A stretch of DNA of 32,468 nucleotides from Candidatus Faecaligallichristensenella faecipullorum (GCA_018716505.1 DVJW01000022.1:1-32468); one strand, 5' to 3'. Positions 15,701-23,550 are shown, counted from the stretch's first letter. Translations and numbers: made by a program. Notes: generated from the letters alone by a model not told the origin.

Positions 15701-15723
15701 GAATAGAATTCCTCCTATACCCT

Positions 15724-16500
15724 TTATCCCAGGAAGTTTTTCGATATGGTTTGAAAATTCTGATATTGATCCAGGTATGCAAAATGCCCGCAATCCTTGA
15801 GCACCACCAGCCCGGCGTCCGGAATTTCCTTTTCCATGACCTTGCCCATCCAAAGGGGGGTTGCGGTGTCGTTTTCTCCCCAGATGAGCAGCGCGGAGGC
15901 GCGTATTTTGGGCAGGCAGGGGCGCAGGTCCTGATTGACCACCTGAACAAAGGTCTTGCGCATTTCAGGGCTGAGCGCCCTGTAATCGGCGGAACCAAAT
16001 TTTTCCTGGAGCGCCTGGCGCATTTGGCTTACCTTTTCCTCTCCCAGGAGCTTTTTCGCCGCCCCGGATTCATAAACCGACTTCAGGCCCTTGTACAGCG
16101 CGGTTCTCGCCCGGGACTTCAAACTCTTTTTGGGGATCAGCCCGGCGCACCCGGTGAGCACCAACTTGCCCACCAATTCGGGATAGGTGGCGGCCAGCAA
16201 AATCGCCACCCTTCCGCCAAAGGAATGGGCCATGATATCGGCGCCCTCGATTTTAAGCGCCCGAATCAGGGCCGCGGTCTGCTCCATGTAATCGGTCACA
16301 TTCCAGGGCCTGGGGGGCTGTCCGCTCCGCCCATGTCCCGGAAAATCCAAAACCGTTATGCGGTGATTGTGCTGGAAATCCCGGATCACCGGAAGCCAGC
16401 TCTCCACCTTGCCGCCCCAGCCATGCAGCAGCAAAAGCGGCTTCCCGCTCTGGCCATGCTGCTCATAATACAAAGAGGCGCCGTTTAAATCTATGGTCAT
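15724..16500 (-). CDS. Alpha/beta-hydrolase fold protein
   Basis: A 258-residue single-domain hydrolase. LLLHGWGG (23-30) supplies the oxyanion hole, AHSFGG carries the nucleophile Ser93, and WGENDTATP and CGHFAYL give Asp211 and His239, so the triad is complete. A lid region rich in Lys and Arg lies about 122-190. The substrate cannot be told from the sequence. It is the first gene of an apparent operon with the MurF-like and ddl genes, so a role in envelope metabolism is possible but unproven. No signal peptide is seen. Confidence 0.88.
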   Translation of the reverse strand: MTIDLNGASLYYEQHGQSGKPLLLLHGWGGKVESWLPVIRDFQHNHRITVLDFPGHGRSGQPPRPWNVTDYMEQTAALIRALKIEGADIMAHSFGGRVAILLAATYPELVGKLVLTGCAGLIPKKSLKSRARTALYKGLKSVYESGAAKKLLGEEKVSQMRQALQEKFGSADYRALSPEMRKTFVQVVNQDLRPCLPKIRASALLIWGENDTATPLWMGKVMEKEIPDAGLVVLKDCGHFAYLDQYQNFQTISKNFLG

Positions 16501-16558
16501 ATCGTTCTCCCTTTGGGGGCCGCTTGGCGTCCCAATTTTGTTTATTTCGGCCTAAGGC

Positions 16559-16564
16559 ATTATA
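16559..16564 (-). promoter_or_regulatory. -10 box upstream of the hydrolase-murF-ddl operon
   Basis: A perfect TATAAT on the minus strand, 58 bases before the ATG at 16500. No clear -35 partner is visible. Confidence 0.4.
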
Positions 16565-16633
16565 TGCCCCAACGCGTCGAGAAAGATTTCAGAATACAGA
16601 AAAAGCCATGGCCGGTATCAACTCCGAGGGGGG

Positions 16634-16777
16634 TCGGGGGCCGCCGCCCCCGAATAAAAGCCGCTGGAGGACGACCTGCGCGTCCGCAAGCTGCTTCCTT
16701 ATGGGGTGCAGGATTGGCCGTGAATCTTTGATTCACAAATCCTGCACATTTCCGTCGAAAACGAAGTTTTCGGCGGA
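16634..16777. repeat. Array of hairpins in the gap between two minus-strand genes
   Basis: In the 283-bp gap 16501-16783: TCGGGGGC/GCCCCCGA (16634-16653, 8 bp); GTGCAGGATT/AATCCTGCAC (16706-16747, 10 bp) enclosing GTGAATC-TTT-GATTCAC (16720-16736); and a 12-bp stem with loop GAA (16751-16777, one wobble). No T-run follows the stems, so they are not typical terminators. No coding frame with a ribosome binding site was seen. Confidence 0.65.
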
Positions 16778-16783
16778 CTTCCT

Positions 16784-18241
16784 TTATATGCCCAATTCTT
16801 CCCGAAAAACCCGGCGCAACCGCGCCATGCCTTCCACTATTTTATCGCATTCCAACCGGGAAAAGCCCAATCTCAGGCTGTTTTTGCCCCGGCCGTCCGG
16901 GTAAAACACATCCCCCGGCACATACAGCACCCCGCTACGCCGCGCCGCCTTTAACAGCCTTCGGGTATCCACGCCCTCATCAAAGCTCACGAACACCGAA
17001 AAACCGCCGTCCGAGCGCGGCCAATGGGCGATATCCGAAAATTGCCGCTCCAGCTCGCTCAACATGGTCTCCATGCGCTGCCGGTACAAGGCGCGGGAAG
17101 CCCTCAAATGCCTTTCCAGATGGCCCCTGCGGCAGAACTCATACAGCCCGGCCTGCTGCAAAACCGCGGTATGGATATCCTCGTTATATTTTTCATTGAG
17201 CAGGTAGCGGGCGAGGGCCTCCGGCGCCACCACCCAGCCCACCCTGAGCCCGGGAAACAGCACCTTGGAAAAACTGCCCGCATAGATCACCACGCCCGAG
17301 CGGTCCATGGCCTTCAGGGCCGGATAGGACTCGCCCCGGTAGCGCAGTTCCTCGCTGAACCCGTCCTCCAAAACCGGCACGCCGTATTGCGCGCACAGGG
17401 ACAAAATCCTTTCCCTGCGCTCAAAACTCATGTTGAGCCCGGTGGGGTTTTGATAGGTGGGCACGCAGTAGATCAGCTTGGGCCGCTCTTTTTGAAGCGC
17501 CCGCTCCAAGGCCTGGGCGCTCATGCCCTGCCCGTCCATCTCAATGGGCACAATGCGCGCGCCCCGGGATTTTAAAAGGCCCAGCACCCCGTTGTAGCAG
17601 GGCGCCTCCACAAACACGGTTTCCCCTTCCTCCACCAGGGTGCGCAATACCAGCTCCACCCCCTGGCGGAAGCCGTTGGTGATGAGCAGCTGTTGGCCGG
17701 CAAAGTCAATGCCCTTGCTCCCCAGATACTCCTTTAAATAGCCGCGCAGCGGCTCATAGCCCGGCACATAGCCATAGTTGAGCAGCACCCCGCCCTCCCG
17801 GGCCAGGGCGTCGTTCATGGCCTTTCGAAAGGCCTCGGCGGAAAACACATGGTGATCCGGGGCCAGCGAGGCAAAGGAGATCACCCCGGCCGCCGGCCGC
17901 TCCATGCGCCCGACCTCCTCCCGGTAATGGGTAAACCGCCGGGCAGAGGGGGTAATCATGCTTTCCCAATCCAGGCCTTTCAGGCCGGACGGGGCGGCCT
18001 GGGCCCGGGCGGTGGGCAAGACAAAGGTACCCAACCCGCGCCGGGTCTCCAAAAGCCCGTCCTCCATCAGATAGCGGTAGGCCTCGTCCACCGTGCCCCG
18101 GCTCAGATGCATGGCCTGGGCCAGTTCCCGGGAGGAGGGCAGCTTGCCCGGCGGCAGCTCCCCGGACAGGATGCGGGCACGCAGGGCGTCCCGAAGCTGC
18201 AGATACAGCGGCTTGTCCCCGCGAAGATCCAGCTGAAACAT
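16784..18241 (-). CDS. MocR-family transcriptional regulator (GntR-aminotransferase)
   Basis: A 485-residue two-domain protein. Residues 1-75 form a GntR winged helix (PLYLQLRDALRARILSGEL, then SRELAQAMHLSRGTVDEAY). Residues 115-480 form an aminotransferase class I fold: PTYQNPTG at 261-268, LEDGFSEEL with Asp293, and GSFSKVLFPGLRVGW with Lys326 as the pyridoxal phosphate Schiff-base lysine. MocR/PdxR proteins sense PLP or a PLP-amino acid adduct and regulate nearby genes such as pdxST or GABA genes; none of these is next to it, so its target is unknown. The start has AGGAGG 8 bases upstream. The promoter region contains AATAAT twice, 15 bp apart, possibly part of an autoregulatory site. Confidence 0.9.
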   Translation of the reverse strand: MFQLDLRGDKPLYLQLRDALRARILSGELPPGKLPSSRELAQAMHLSRGTVDEAYRYLMEDGLLETRRGLGTFVLPTARAQAAPSGLKGLDWESMITPSARRFTHYREEVGRMERPAAGVISFASLAPDHHVFSAEAFRKAMNDALAREGGVLLNYGYVPGYEPLRGYLKEYLGSKGIDFAGQQLLITNGFRQGVELVLRTLVEEGETVFVEAPCYNGVLGLLKSRGARIVPIEMDGQGMSAQALERALQKERPKLIYCVPTYQNPTGLNMSFERRERILSLCAQYGVPVLEDGFSEELRYRGESYPALKAMDRSGVVIYAGSFSKVLFPGLRVGWVVAPEALARYLLNEKYNEDIHTAVLQQAGLYEFCRRGHLERHLRASRALYRQRMETMLSELERQFSDIAHWPRSDGGFSVFVSFDEGVDTRRLLKAARRSGVLYVPGDVFYPDGRGKNSLRLGFSRLECDKIVEGMARLRRVFREELGI

Positions 18242-18298
18242 GGGCCCGCCCTCCTGTCCCGCGCCTCACGAGGGGCTTTCATTATTTTCCACCATATT

Positions 18299-18327
18299 AT
18301 TGTATACCATTCCCGCCCAAATGAAAA
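18299..18327 (-). promoter_or_regulatory. Probable promoter for the MocR gene
   Basis: On the minus strand TTTTCA (18322-18327), 17 bp, TACAAT (18299-18304). It lies 57 bases before the ATG and overlaps the T-run of the upstream terminator. Confidence 0.5.
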
Positions 18328-18362
18328 GAGCCGCCGCCCCGCGAATCTGGCCGGGCAGTGGC
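18324..18362 (-). terminator. Intrinsic terminator after the ribU-tsaE-tsaB-rimI operon
   Basis: GCCACTGCCC (plus 18353-18362) pairs with GGGCGGCGGC (plus 18330-18339), 9 of 10 positions counting one wobble. The minus strand then reads TCTTTTC. It is 40 bp downstream of rimI. Confidence 0.6.
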
Positions 18363-18402
18363 CCTGTTGGAAACAAAAAGCGGTGTTTCGGTTAAAATTT
18401 CC

Positions 18403-18891
18403 TTATTCCTCCCGCAGGAAGGGGTCGTTTTCCGGATGGGCCTCGGGCAAATGTTCGCAAATCATAATCAGCGCGTCCTCGCTGTTCTCATAATAGCGCT
18501 TGCGGTAGCCCACATCGGTGAAGCCCAGCTTGTGATAGAGGTTTTGGGCCACGGTATTGCTCCTTCGGCATTCCAGGGTCATCCAGCTCATGCCCGAATC
18601 CGCGGCCAGCTGCATCATGGCCCGGGTCACCTTTTCCCCATAGCCCAGCCCGCGCTTATCGGGCCGCACCGCGATATTGGTGATATGGCCCTCGTCCAGC
18701 ACAAACCATACCCCGGCATAGGCCACGGCCACCCCGTCCTCCCGGAGCACCACATAGCGGGCGCACTTGTTTTCCTGCACCTCGCGCACAAAGGATTCCC
18801 TGGACCAGGGATGGGAAAAGCTCTTTTCCTCCACCTCATGCACCGCGTCCACATCCGCCAGGGTCATGATCCCCAATTCAATTTCCGCCAT
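18403..18891 (-). CDS. rimI: Ribosomal protein S18-alanine N-acetyltransferase, GNAT family
   Basis: A 162-residue GNAT enzyme expected to acetylate the N-terminal alanine of ribosomal protein S18 using acetyl-CoA. FSHPWSRESF near residues 25-34 is typical of RimI, HITNIAVRPDKRGLGYGEKV (about 69-88) is motif A with the acetyl-CoA pyrophosphate loop R-x-x-G-x-G, and LECRRSNTVAQNLYHKLGF is motif B. Its start overlaps the end of tsaB by 14 bp, and rimI beside tsaB is a common bacterial order, which supports the assignment. It is the last gene of the operon. Confidence 0.92.
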   Translation of the reverse strand: MAEIELGIMTLADVDAVHEVEEKSFSHPWSRESFVREVQENKCARYVVLREDGVAVAYAGVWFVLDEGHITNIAVRPDKRGLGYGEKVTRAMMQLAADSGMSWMTLECRRSNTVAQNLYHKLGFTDVGYRKRYYENSEDALIMICEHLPEAHPENDPFLREE

Positions 18892-19597
18892 TGCGTTCCC
18901 TCTCCTCTTTGGCCAGGCGCTCCCGTTCGGCCTGGGAGGCCCTGAGGTAAATGGGCTGAAGCTCCAGGTAATTTACAGCCTCATCCTTTAAAAGTCCGGC
19001 CAGCACGCAGGCCGCCCCGGGCCGGATACAGGCCATATGCGCCGGGGCGCGCAGGGCCCGCCGGCCCAGAATCCGCTCCACCGCCGGCATATGCGCCTTG
19101 AGCCCATCCCCTAAAAACAAAAGTTGGCCCTCCCCGGGCAAGGTTTCCAAAAATTCTTCCAGGGCAACGGCCCGATCCGGAAGGAGGCGAACCGGCCGCT
19201 TCCCCATCTGCGAGGCGTCAAAGGCCGCACAATACACCTGGCCCCGGCGGGCGTCCAATATCGGGCAGACCGTGCCGGGAAAGCCCGACGCGCCCATGGC
19301 CAACACCTCCAGGGCGTCAAGCCCCAGGCAGGGCTTTTGGGCGGCGTGGGCCAGGGCCTTGACCGTGCACACCCCGATGCGCACTCCGGTAAAGGAGCCC
19401 GGCCCGGCCACGGCCGCGAACAGATCCACATCCCCGGGCCGGATGCCGGCCGCGGAAAGGGCGTCGTCAGCCATGGGCATGATGGTCTGGCTGTGGGTCA
19501 GCCCATGGCTGGCCACGATTTCGTGGGTCAGCACGCCGTCCTCATACAGCGCCACCCCGGCCACCGGGCCCGAGGTATCCATGGCAAAAATCCTCAT
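18878..19597 (-). CDS. tsaB: tRNA threonylcarbamoyladenosine biosynthesis protein TsaB
   Basis: A 239-residue ASKHA-fold protein. RIFAMDTSG at the N-terminus and AVAGPGSFTGVRIGV (about 61-75) are the family signatures. TsaB has no catalytic site of its own; it forms the TsaBDE complex with TsaD and TsaE for t6A at position 37 of ANN-decoding tRNAs. The start at 19597 is preferred over 19612 because GGAGG lies 6 bases upstream and the ATG forms a 4-bp ATGA overlap with the tsaE stop. tsaD is not in the window. Confidence 0.94.
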   Translation of the reverse strand: MRIFAMDTSGPVAGVALYEDGVLTHEIVASHGLTHSQTIMPMADDALSAAGIRPGDVDLFAAVAGPGSFTGVRIGVCTVKALAHAAQKPCLGLDALEVLAMGASGFPGTVCPILDARRGQVYCAAFDASQMGKRPVRLLPDRAVALEEFLETLPGEGQLLFLGDGLKAHMPAVERILGRRALRAPAHMACIRPGAACVLAGLLKDEAVNYLELQPIYLRASQAERERLAKEERERNGGN

Positions 19598-20067
19598 CTG
19601 GCTTCCTCCCACTCTTTCACGGCCCGGTAAATCTCCTGAGCGCGCCCCATATCAAAGCATTCCACGCGCACCTTGCGCAGATCGTCCTCAAAATCCCGCT
19701 CAAAGCGGATTTCCATGCGGCGGGGCGGGCATAGATCCACCTGTTCCGGCCATTCCACCAGGGCCAGGCCGTCGCCCCCGATGAACTCGTGAAGCCCCGC
19801 GGCCTCAAATTCCTCATAATCCTCCAACCGGTACAGGTCAAAATGGTAAAGGGGAATGCGCGCGGCATAGGGCTGCATCAAGGTGAAGGTGGGGCTGGGC
19901 ATGGGGCCAACGACGCCCAGCGCCCGGCCCATGCCCCGGGCCAGCACCGACTTGCCCGAGCCCATTTCGCCCATGAGCAGCACCGTGTCGCCGGGTTCCA
20001 TATAGCCGGCCAGCAATGCGCCCAGGGCCCGGGTCTCCTCTTCGCAGCGGGTTTTGATTTCGATCAT
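19594..20067 (-). CDS. tsaE: tRNA threonylcarbamoyladenosine biosynthesis ATPase TsaE
   Basis: A 157-residue P-loop ATPase. GEMGSGKS (33-40) is the Walker A motif; SPTFTLMQPY and HFDLYRLEDYEE are the conserved TsaE switch and Walker B region, and LVEWPEQ is also typical. It drives turnover of the TsaB-TsaD complex in t6A synthesis. It starts 8 bases after the ribU stop, with AGGAG 12 bases before the ATG, so it is co-transcribed with ribU behind the FMN riboswitch. Confidence 0.95.
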   Translation of the reverse strand: MIEIKTRCEEETRALGALLAGYMEPGDTVLLMGEMGSGKSVLARGMGRALGVVGPMPSPTFTLMQPYAARIPLYHFDLYRLEDYEEFEAAGLHEFIGGDGLALVEWPEQVDLCPPRRMEIRFERDFEDDLRKVRVECFDMGRAQEIYRAVKEWEEAR

Positions 20068-20075
20068 GGCAATGT

Positions 20076-20672
20076 TTAGCTCCTTTTTCCGTGCAGCAGC
20101 GGCGACAGCGGCTTATACAACAGGTAGGTCACCGCGCAAAGCACCACGCCCTTAATGAGGTTAAAGGGCACGGTGGCCAACAAAATCAGCTTGGCCATGC
20201 TGTCCACCATGGGGATTGCCCCGGCGATCATGCCCACAATGGCCTCTTCGGTCATACTAAAGGCGCCCATGTAGAAGGGGATCATGATGTACAGATTGGT
20301 GACCGCGCCCATGACCACAATGGCCACAATGCCCAGCAGCATGCCCAACAGCGCGCCTTTGCGGGTTTTCATGCGGCCGTACACCAAAGACGCGGCCAGG
20401 GCAAAGCTCCCGGTCATCAGAAAATCGGCCAGCTCGCCCACCCCGGCGCTGGAGGTAAAGGTCAGGCCGATCAAATCCTTAATCAACTGAATCATCAGCG
20501 CGGCCACCGGGCCCATGGCAAAGCCGCCCAAAAGCACCGGCACCCCGGAAAAATCCAGTTTGTAGATGGGCGGCACAATGGGAATGCCCGGGATAAAATA
20601 GAGCACGCTGGCGATGGCGCTCAAAACGGCTATGCGGGCCAAGGTGGCGGGGGTAAAAAACGCTTTCTTCAT
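20076..20672 (-). CDS. ribU: Riboflavin ECF transporter substrate-binding subunit RibU
   Basis: A 198-residue integral membrane S-component with about six hydrophobic segments (starting near residues 9, 43, 80, 108, 138 and 165). LARIAVLSAIASVLYFIP near the N-terminus and KLDFSGVPVLLGGFAMGP (about 38-55) fit RibU. It binds riboflavin and works with the shared EcfA/A'/T energising module, encoded elsewhere. The FMN riboswitch directly upstream supports the substrate. The start at 20672 follows AGGAGAGG by 6 bases; the longer frame to 20720 begins inside the expression platform and is rejected. Confidence 0.95.
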   Translation of the reverse strand: MKKAFFTPATLARIAVLSAIASVLYFIPGIPIVPPIYKLDFSGVPVLLGGFAMGPVAALMIQLIKDLIGLTFTSSAGVGELADFLMTGSFALAASLVYGRMKTRKGALLGMLLGIVAIVVMGAVTNLYIMIPFYMGAFSMTEEAIVGMIAGAIPMVDSMAKLILLATVPFNLIKGVVLCAVTYLLYKPLSPLLHGKRS

Positions 20673-20678
20673 GAAAAA

Positions 20679-20755
20679 CCTCTCCTTTTGCCTGAAATGC
20701 AACAGCGACCCCTGGGACATGAGCCATCAGGGGCCGTATGCACGGCAAAGGGGAG
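20679..20755 (-). promoter_or_regulatory. Anti-Shine-Dalgarno expression platform of the FMN riboswitch
   Basis: CTCCCCTTTGCC just after the aptamer (plus 20744-20755) can pair with the ribU ribosome binding region GGCAAAAGGAGAG (plus 20680-20692) with one bulge and one mismatch. A 6-bp CCCCTG/CAGGGG hairpin (20709-20714 with 20728-20733) stacks inside. No T-run follows, so control of translation rather than termination is inferred. Confidence 0.65.
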
Positions 20756-20762
20756 AATGCGC

Positions 20763-20884
20763 TCTTCTTCCATCCAGACTTTTCCGGAAAACCGGTTCAC
20801 TGTCGGCTTCGGAGTTACACCGAATCTGCCTTTCGGCTCGCGGGCTTTACCGCCGGTAGGGAGTTTCACCCTGCCCTGAAGATC
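20763..20884 (-). promoter_or_regulatory. FMN riboswitch (RFN element)
   Basis: The conserved RFN blocks are all present in order on the minus strand: GATCTTCAGGGCAGGGTGAA, ACCGGCGGT, AGCCCGCGAGC, GATTCGGTG, CTCCGAAGCCGACAGTG, and AGTCTGGATGGAAGAAG. The first and last blocks close helix P1 (GATCTTC with GAAGAAG). It binds FMN and normally lowers expression of riboflavin genes. It lies in front of ribU. Confidence 0.96.
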
Positions 20885-20911
20885 CCTTCGGAATGCTGTT
20901 TTTCGGCTTTA

Positions 20912-20954
20912 AGAATAGCGCAGATTGCCAAATTTGTCAACGGAATCTGCGCTA
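20912..20954 (-). promoter_or_regulatory. ribU promoter overlapped by an 11-bp inverted repeat
   Basis: A perfect TTGACA (20935-20940) is 17 bp from TATTCT (20912-20917). The perfect inverted repeat TAGCGCAGATT/AATCTGCGCTA (20916-20926 and 20944-20954, spacer 17 nt) brackets the -35 box and runs into the -10 box. The repeat looks like an operator or a cruciform site. Confidence 0.75.
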
Positions 20955-21033
20955 AAATCAGGGAAAGGCCCCAATGAAGCCCTCCTTTGCCCCGAAAAAC
21001 CTCAGATTGGACGCGCTTTTTTGCCCCCATCCC

Positions 21034-21062
21034 TTGACCGTTTCATAAAATAAGCGTAATAT
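21034..21062 (+). promoter_or_regulatory. Probable promoter for the rhamnosidase gene
   Basis: TTGACC (21034-21039), 17 bp, TAATAT (21057-21062). A TATAAA overlaps three bases later but at 20-bp spacing. It lies 50 bases before the start codon. Confidence 0.55.
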
Positions 21063-21111
21063 AAAATCAACTTTTGGACTTCCCTATTTCTATTGAAAGA
21101 AAGGAAAGCGT

Positions 21112-23340
21112 ATGATGCAGTCTGTTTTCGGCAATGCGCGCCCTGTCTGGCGCAAGGGCGCAGCGGAGGTCAACGCCTATGTGGATTTTGCCGCCAGGTT
21201 TGAAGCCCGGCCCGAGGGCGGCCCTTATGTCTTAAACATCTCGGCGGACGCCCAATACATCGTGTATCTCAACGGCCGGTATGTGAACGGCGGCCAGTAC
21301 GCGGATTTCCCCAATTACAAGGTTTACGACGCCCTGGATCTGACGCCCTTTGTGCGGCCGGGCAGGAACATCCTCAAGATCGGCGGCTATTGCCCGGTCA
21401 CCGACAGTTCCACCTACCGCCTGGGCCATCCTTCGGTGATCTTCGCGGTGAAAGACGGGGAGGATTTCGTGCTGGAAAGCGGGGAGGACACCCTGTGCGC
21501 CGCCGATCCCTGCTATAAGAGCGGAGCGGTGGACAAAGTTACCGGCCAATTGGGCTATTCCTTCGAATACGACGCCCGGCCCGACAGCTTTTTCGCCGGG
21601 GAAACGATCGACGAATCCGCCATGGAGCGGGCGATTTTGGCCCCCATGCCCGAGGCTTATTATCCCCGGCCCATCAGGAAATTGGACCTTTTGCCCCGCC
21701 GCCAGGGCGTTGTGCTCAGCCAGGGCGTGTTCTCGGAGGCCCAGGGCGATACCGTGGGCCAGCGCGTGCAGTACGCCGCCATGGCCTTTCGGGAATTCGC
21801 CCAGATGACCGGCCTGCCCGCGCCCCAGGAGGTGGTCCGGGAAGCGCCGCTATGCTTCGCCTGCCCGGACGGGGAGGGCATCTTCCTGGTCATCGACCTG
21901 ATGGAAAACGACGCGGGCTATATCGATTTGGATATCGAGCTCAATGAATCCGCGGAAATTCTGCTGGGCTGGGGCGAGCATCTGGACGATTTGAGGGTGC
22001 GCGCCTATCGCGACGGGCGCAACTTCGCGGCCCGGTACATGGCCCGGGCCGGGCGGCAACAGTTTACCTATCTCTACCGCCGCAACGGGCTGAGGTATCT
22101 TCAGCTGTTGGTGTATGCCCATGAATTCAAACTTTACTACGCCGGCCTGCGCCCCACCGTGTACCCGGTGAGCCAGGGCGCCGCCTTCCACACCGCGGAC
22201 AAGCTGCATCAGCGCATCTATGAAATCAGCAAGCGCACCTTGCTCAACTGCATGCACGAGCACTATGAGGATTGCCCCTGGCGGGAGCAGGCGCTGTACA
22301 CCATGGATTCCCGCAACCAGATGCTGTTTGGCTACTACGCCTTTGGGGAGTATGAATTCGCCAGGGCCAGCCTGCGGCTGATGAGCCTGTCCATCCGGGA
22401 AGACGGCTTTTTGGAGCTTTGCGCCCCGGCCAAGGTGTCCATCACCATCCCCTCCTTCACCGCCGTCTATCCGGTTCAGCTCCAGGAATACCTGTCCTTC
22501 AGCAAGGACAAGGCCTTTGCGCGGGAGATGCTGCCGGTGGCCGAGCGCATCGGGGATATGTTCCTGAGCCATGTGGATGAGACCGGCCTGATTCCGGCCT
22601 TCCGGGACAAGCAATACTGGAATTTCTACGAATGGCAGCCCTATCTGGAGGGTTATATGACCCCGGAGCAGGACGACCTGCCCCAGCGGTACGACGCCCC
22701 GCTGCAGGCCTTTGTGTCCCTGTGCCTGGCGCGCCTGGCCATCATCGAGGAGCAATTGGAGCGCCCGGAGCGGGCCCATACCTACCGCCAGGCCGCCCAG
22801 GCGCTGAATCGGGAACTTCACCGCCAATTCTACGACGCCGGAAAGGGCCTGTACTACTCCTTCCGCAACGCGCGGGAAGCCTGGCATGAGGCCCAACTCA
22901 CCCAGGCGCTGGCGGTGTACTGCGGGGCCTGCCCGGAAAGCGAGCTGGATAAGGTGCTTGACCACCTCACCGGCAACGCCTTGGTTCCGGTGACCCTGAG
23001 CCACAGCGTATTCCAGTACGACGCCCTGATGAAGCGGCCCGAGCGGTACGGCCGGTGGGTGTTTGACCATGTGGCCCAGGTATTCGGGGCCATGCTGGAA
23101 AACAAGGCCACCACCTTTTGGGAGACCGAAAAGGGCGCCTGGGACTTCACCAACGCGGGCAGCCTGTGCCACGCCTGGTCCGCGGTGCCGGTGTATCTGT
23201 ATTATGCCTATGCCCTGGGCGCCAGGGCCGGGGAAAACGGGGCCGAGCTCGACCGGCCGGCCCCGGTGGACAGCGGGCTGTACGAGCTGAGGGCCACTTT
23301 CCGCCTGCCCGACGGAACGGTAAGGGAAATTAAAAAATAA
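21112..23340 (+). CDS. GH78-like alpha-L-rhamnosidase
   Basis: A 742-residue multidomain glycosidase. An N-terminal beta-sandwich (about 1-150) contains YIVYLNGRYVNGG, typical of the carbohydrate-binding region of bacterial rhamnosidases. The (alpha/alpha)6 barrel (about 370-700) carries EDCPWREQALYTMDSR (386-401), the GH78 acidic cluster, and TTFWETEKGAWDFTNAGSLC (667-686) with the candidate base Glu671. Such enzymes release terminal L-rhamnose from plant glycans or glycosides. No signal peptide is visible, so it likely works on imported oligosaccharides. ATG 21112 or 21115 are both possible; AAGGAA lies just upstream. No rhamnose catabolic gene is adjacent. Confidence 0.85.
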   Translation: MMQSVFGNARPVWRKGAAEVNAYVDFAARFEARPEGGPYVLNISADAQYIVYLNGRYVNGGQYADFPNYKVYDALDLTPFVRPGRNILKIGGYCPVTDSSTYRLGHPSVIFAVKDGEDFVLESGEDTLCAADPCYKSGAVDKVTGQLGYSFEYDARPDSFFAGETIDESAMERAILAPMPEAYYPRPIRKLDLLPRRQGVVLSQGVFSEAQGDTVGQRVQYAAMAFREFAQMTGLPAPQEVVREAPLCFACPDGEGIFLVIDLMENDAGYIDLDIELNESAEILLGWGEHLDDLRVRAYRDGRNFAARYMARAGRQQFTYLYRRNGLRYLQLLVYAHEFKLYYAGLRPTVYPVSQGAAFHTADKLHQRIYEISKRTLLNCMHEHYEDCPWREQALYTMDSRNQMLFGYYAFGEYEFARASLRLMSLSIREDGFLELCAPAKVSITIPSFTAVYPVQLQEYLSFSKDKAFAREMLPVAERIGDMFLSHVDETGLIPAFRDKQYWNFYEWQPYLEGYMTPEQDDLPQRYDAPLQAFVSLCLARLAIIEEQLERPERAHTYRQAAQALNRELHRQFYDAGKGLYYSFRNAREAWHEAQLTQALAVYCGACPESELDKVLDHLTGNALVPVTLSHSVFQYDALMKRPERYGRWVFDHVAQVFGAMLENKATTFWETEKGAWDFTNAGSLCHAWSAVPVYLYYAYALGARAGENGAELDRPAPVDSGLYELRATFRLPDGTVREIKK

Positions 23341-23362
23341 AGGAAGGGGAGCGGTTTTTTAT

Positions 23363-23409
23363 GGAGGGGCCAGGGGGAACCTTCCGTATGGTTCCCCCTA
23401 GGCCCCTCC
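23363..23409. repeat. 18-bp imperfect palindrome, family A
   Basis: GGAGGGGCC-A-GGGGGAACC (23363-23381) pairs with GGTTCCCCC-TA-GGCCCCTCC (23390-23409), loop TTCCGTAT. No T-run follows on either strand. It shares layout and core bases with the palindrome at 23669-23719. Confidence 0.7.
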
Positions 23410-23504
23410 AAACCTCCCCTACCCCTTCCAGCGGTTTTGGGGCAACGTTCGCTCCGCTCCCGGCTATCGGAGTTTGCCGTGCCGGGCACGGCAGGATAAA
23501 GGCT

Positions 23505-23550
23505 AAGGCCCTAACCGAAGCGCAAAGCCCGCTGGATTAGGGCCTTTTTC
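23505..23550 (+). terminator. Intrinsic terminator downstream of the rhamnosidase gene
   Basis: AAGGCCCTAA (23505-23514) pairs with TTAGGGCCTT (23537-23546), then TTTTTCTTATTTT. It is 165 bp beyond the stop codon, so the palindrome at 23363 would be in the 3' untranslated region. Confidence 0.75.

Noticed and set aside
14078-15706. 542-residue plus-strand ORF
   Set aside because: Antisense of the MurF-like gene, which has clear catalytic motifs.
20673-20720. Longer RibU start at 20720
   Set aside because: That ATG lies inside the riboswitch expression platform and lacks a ribosome binding site, whereas 20672 has AGGAGAGG at good spacing.
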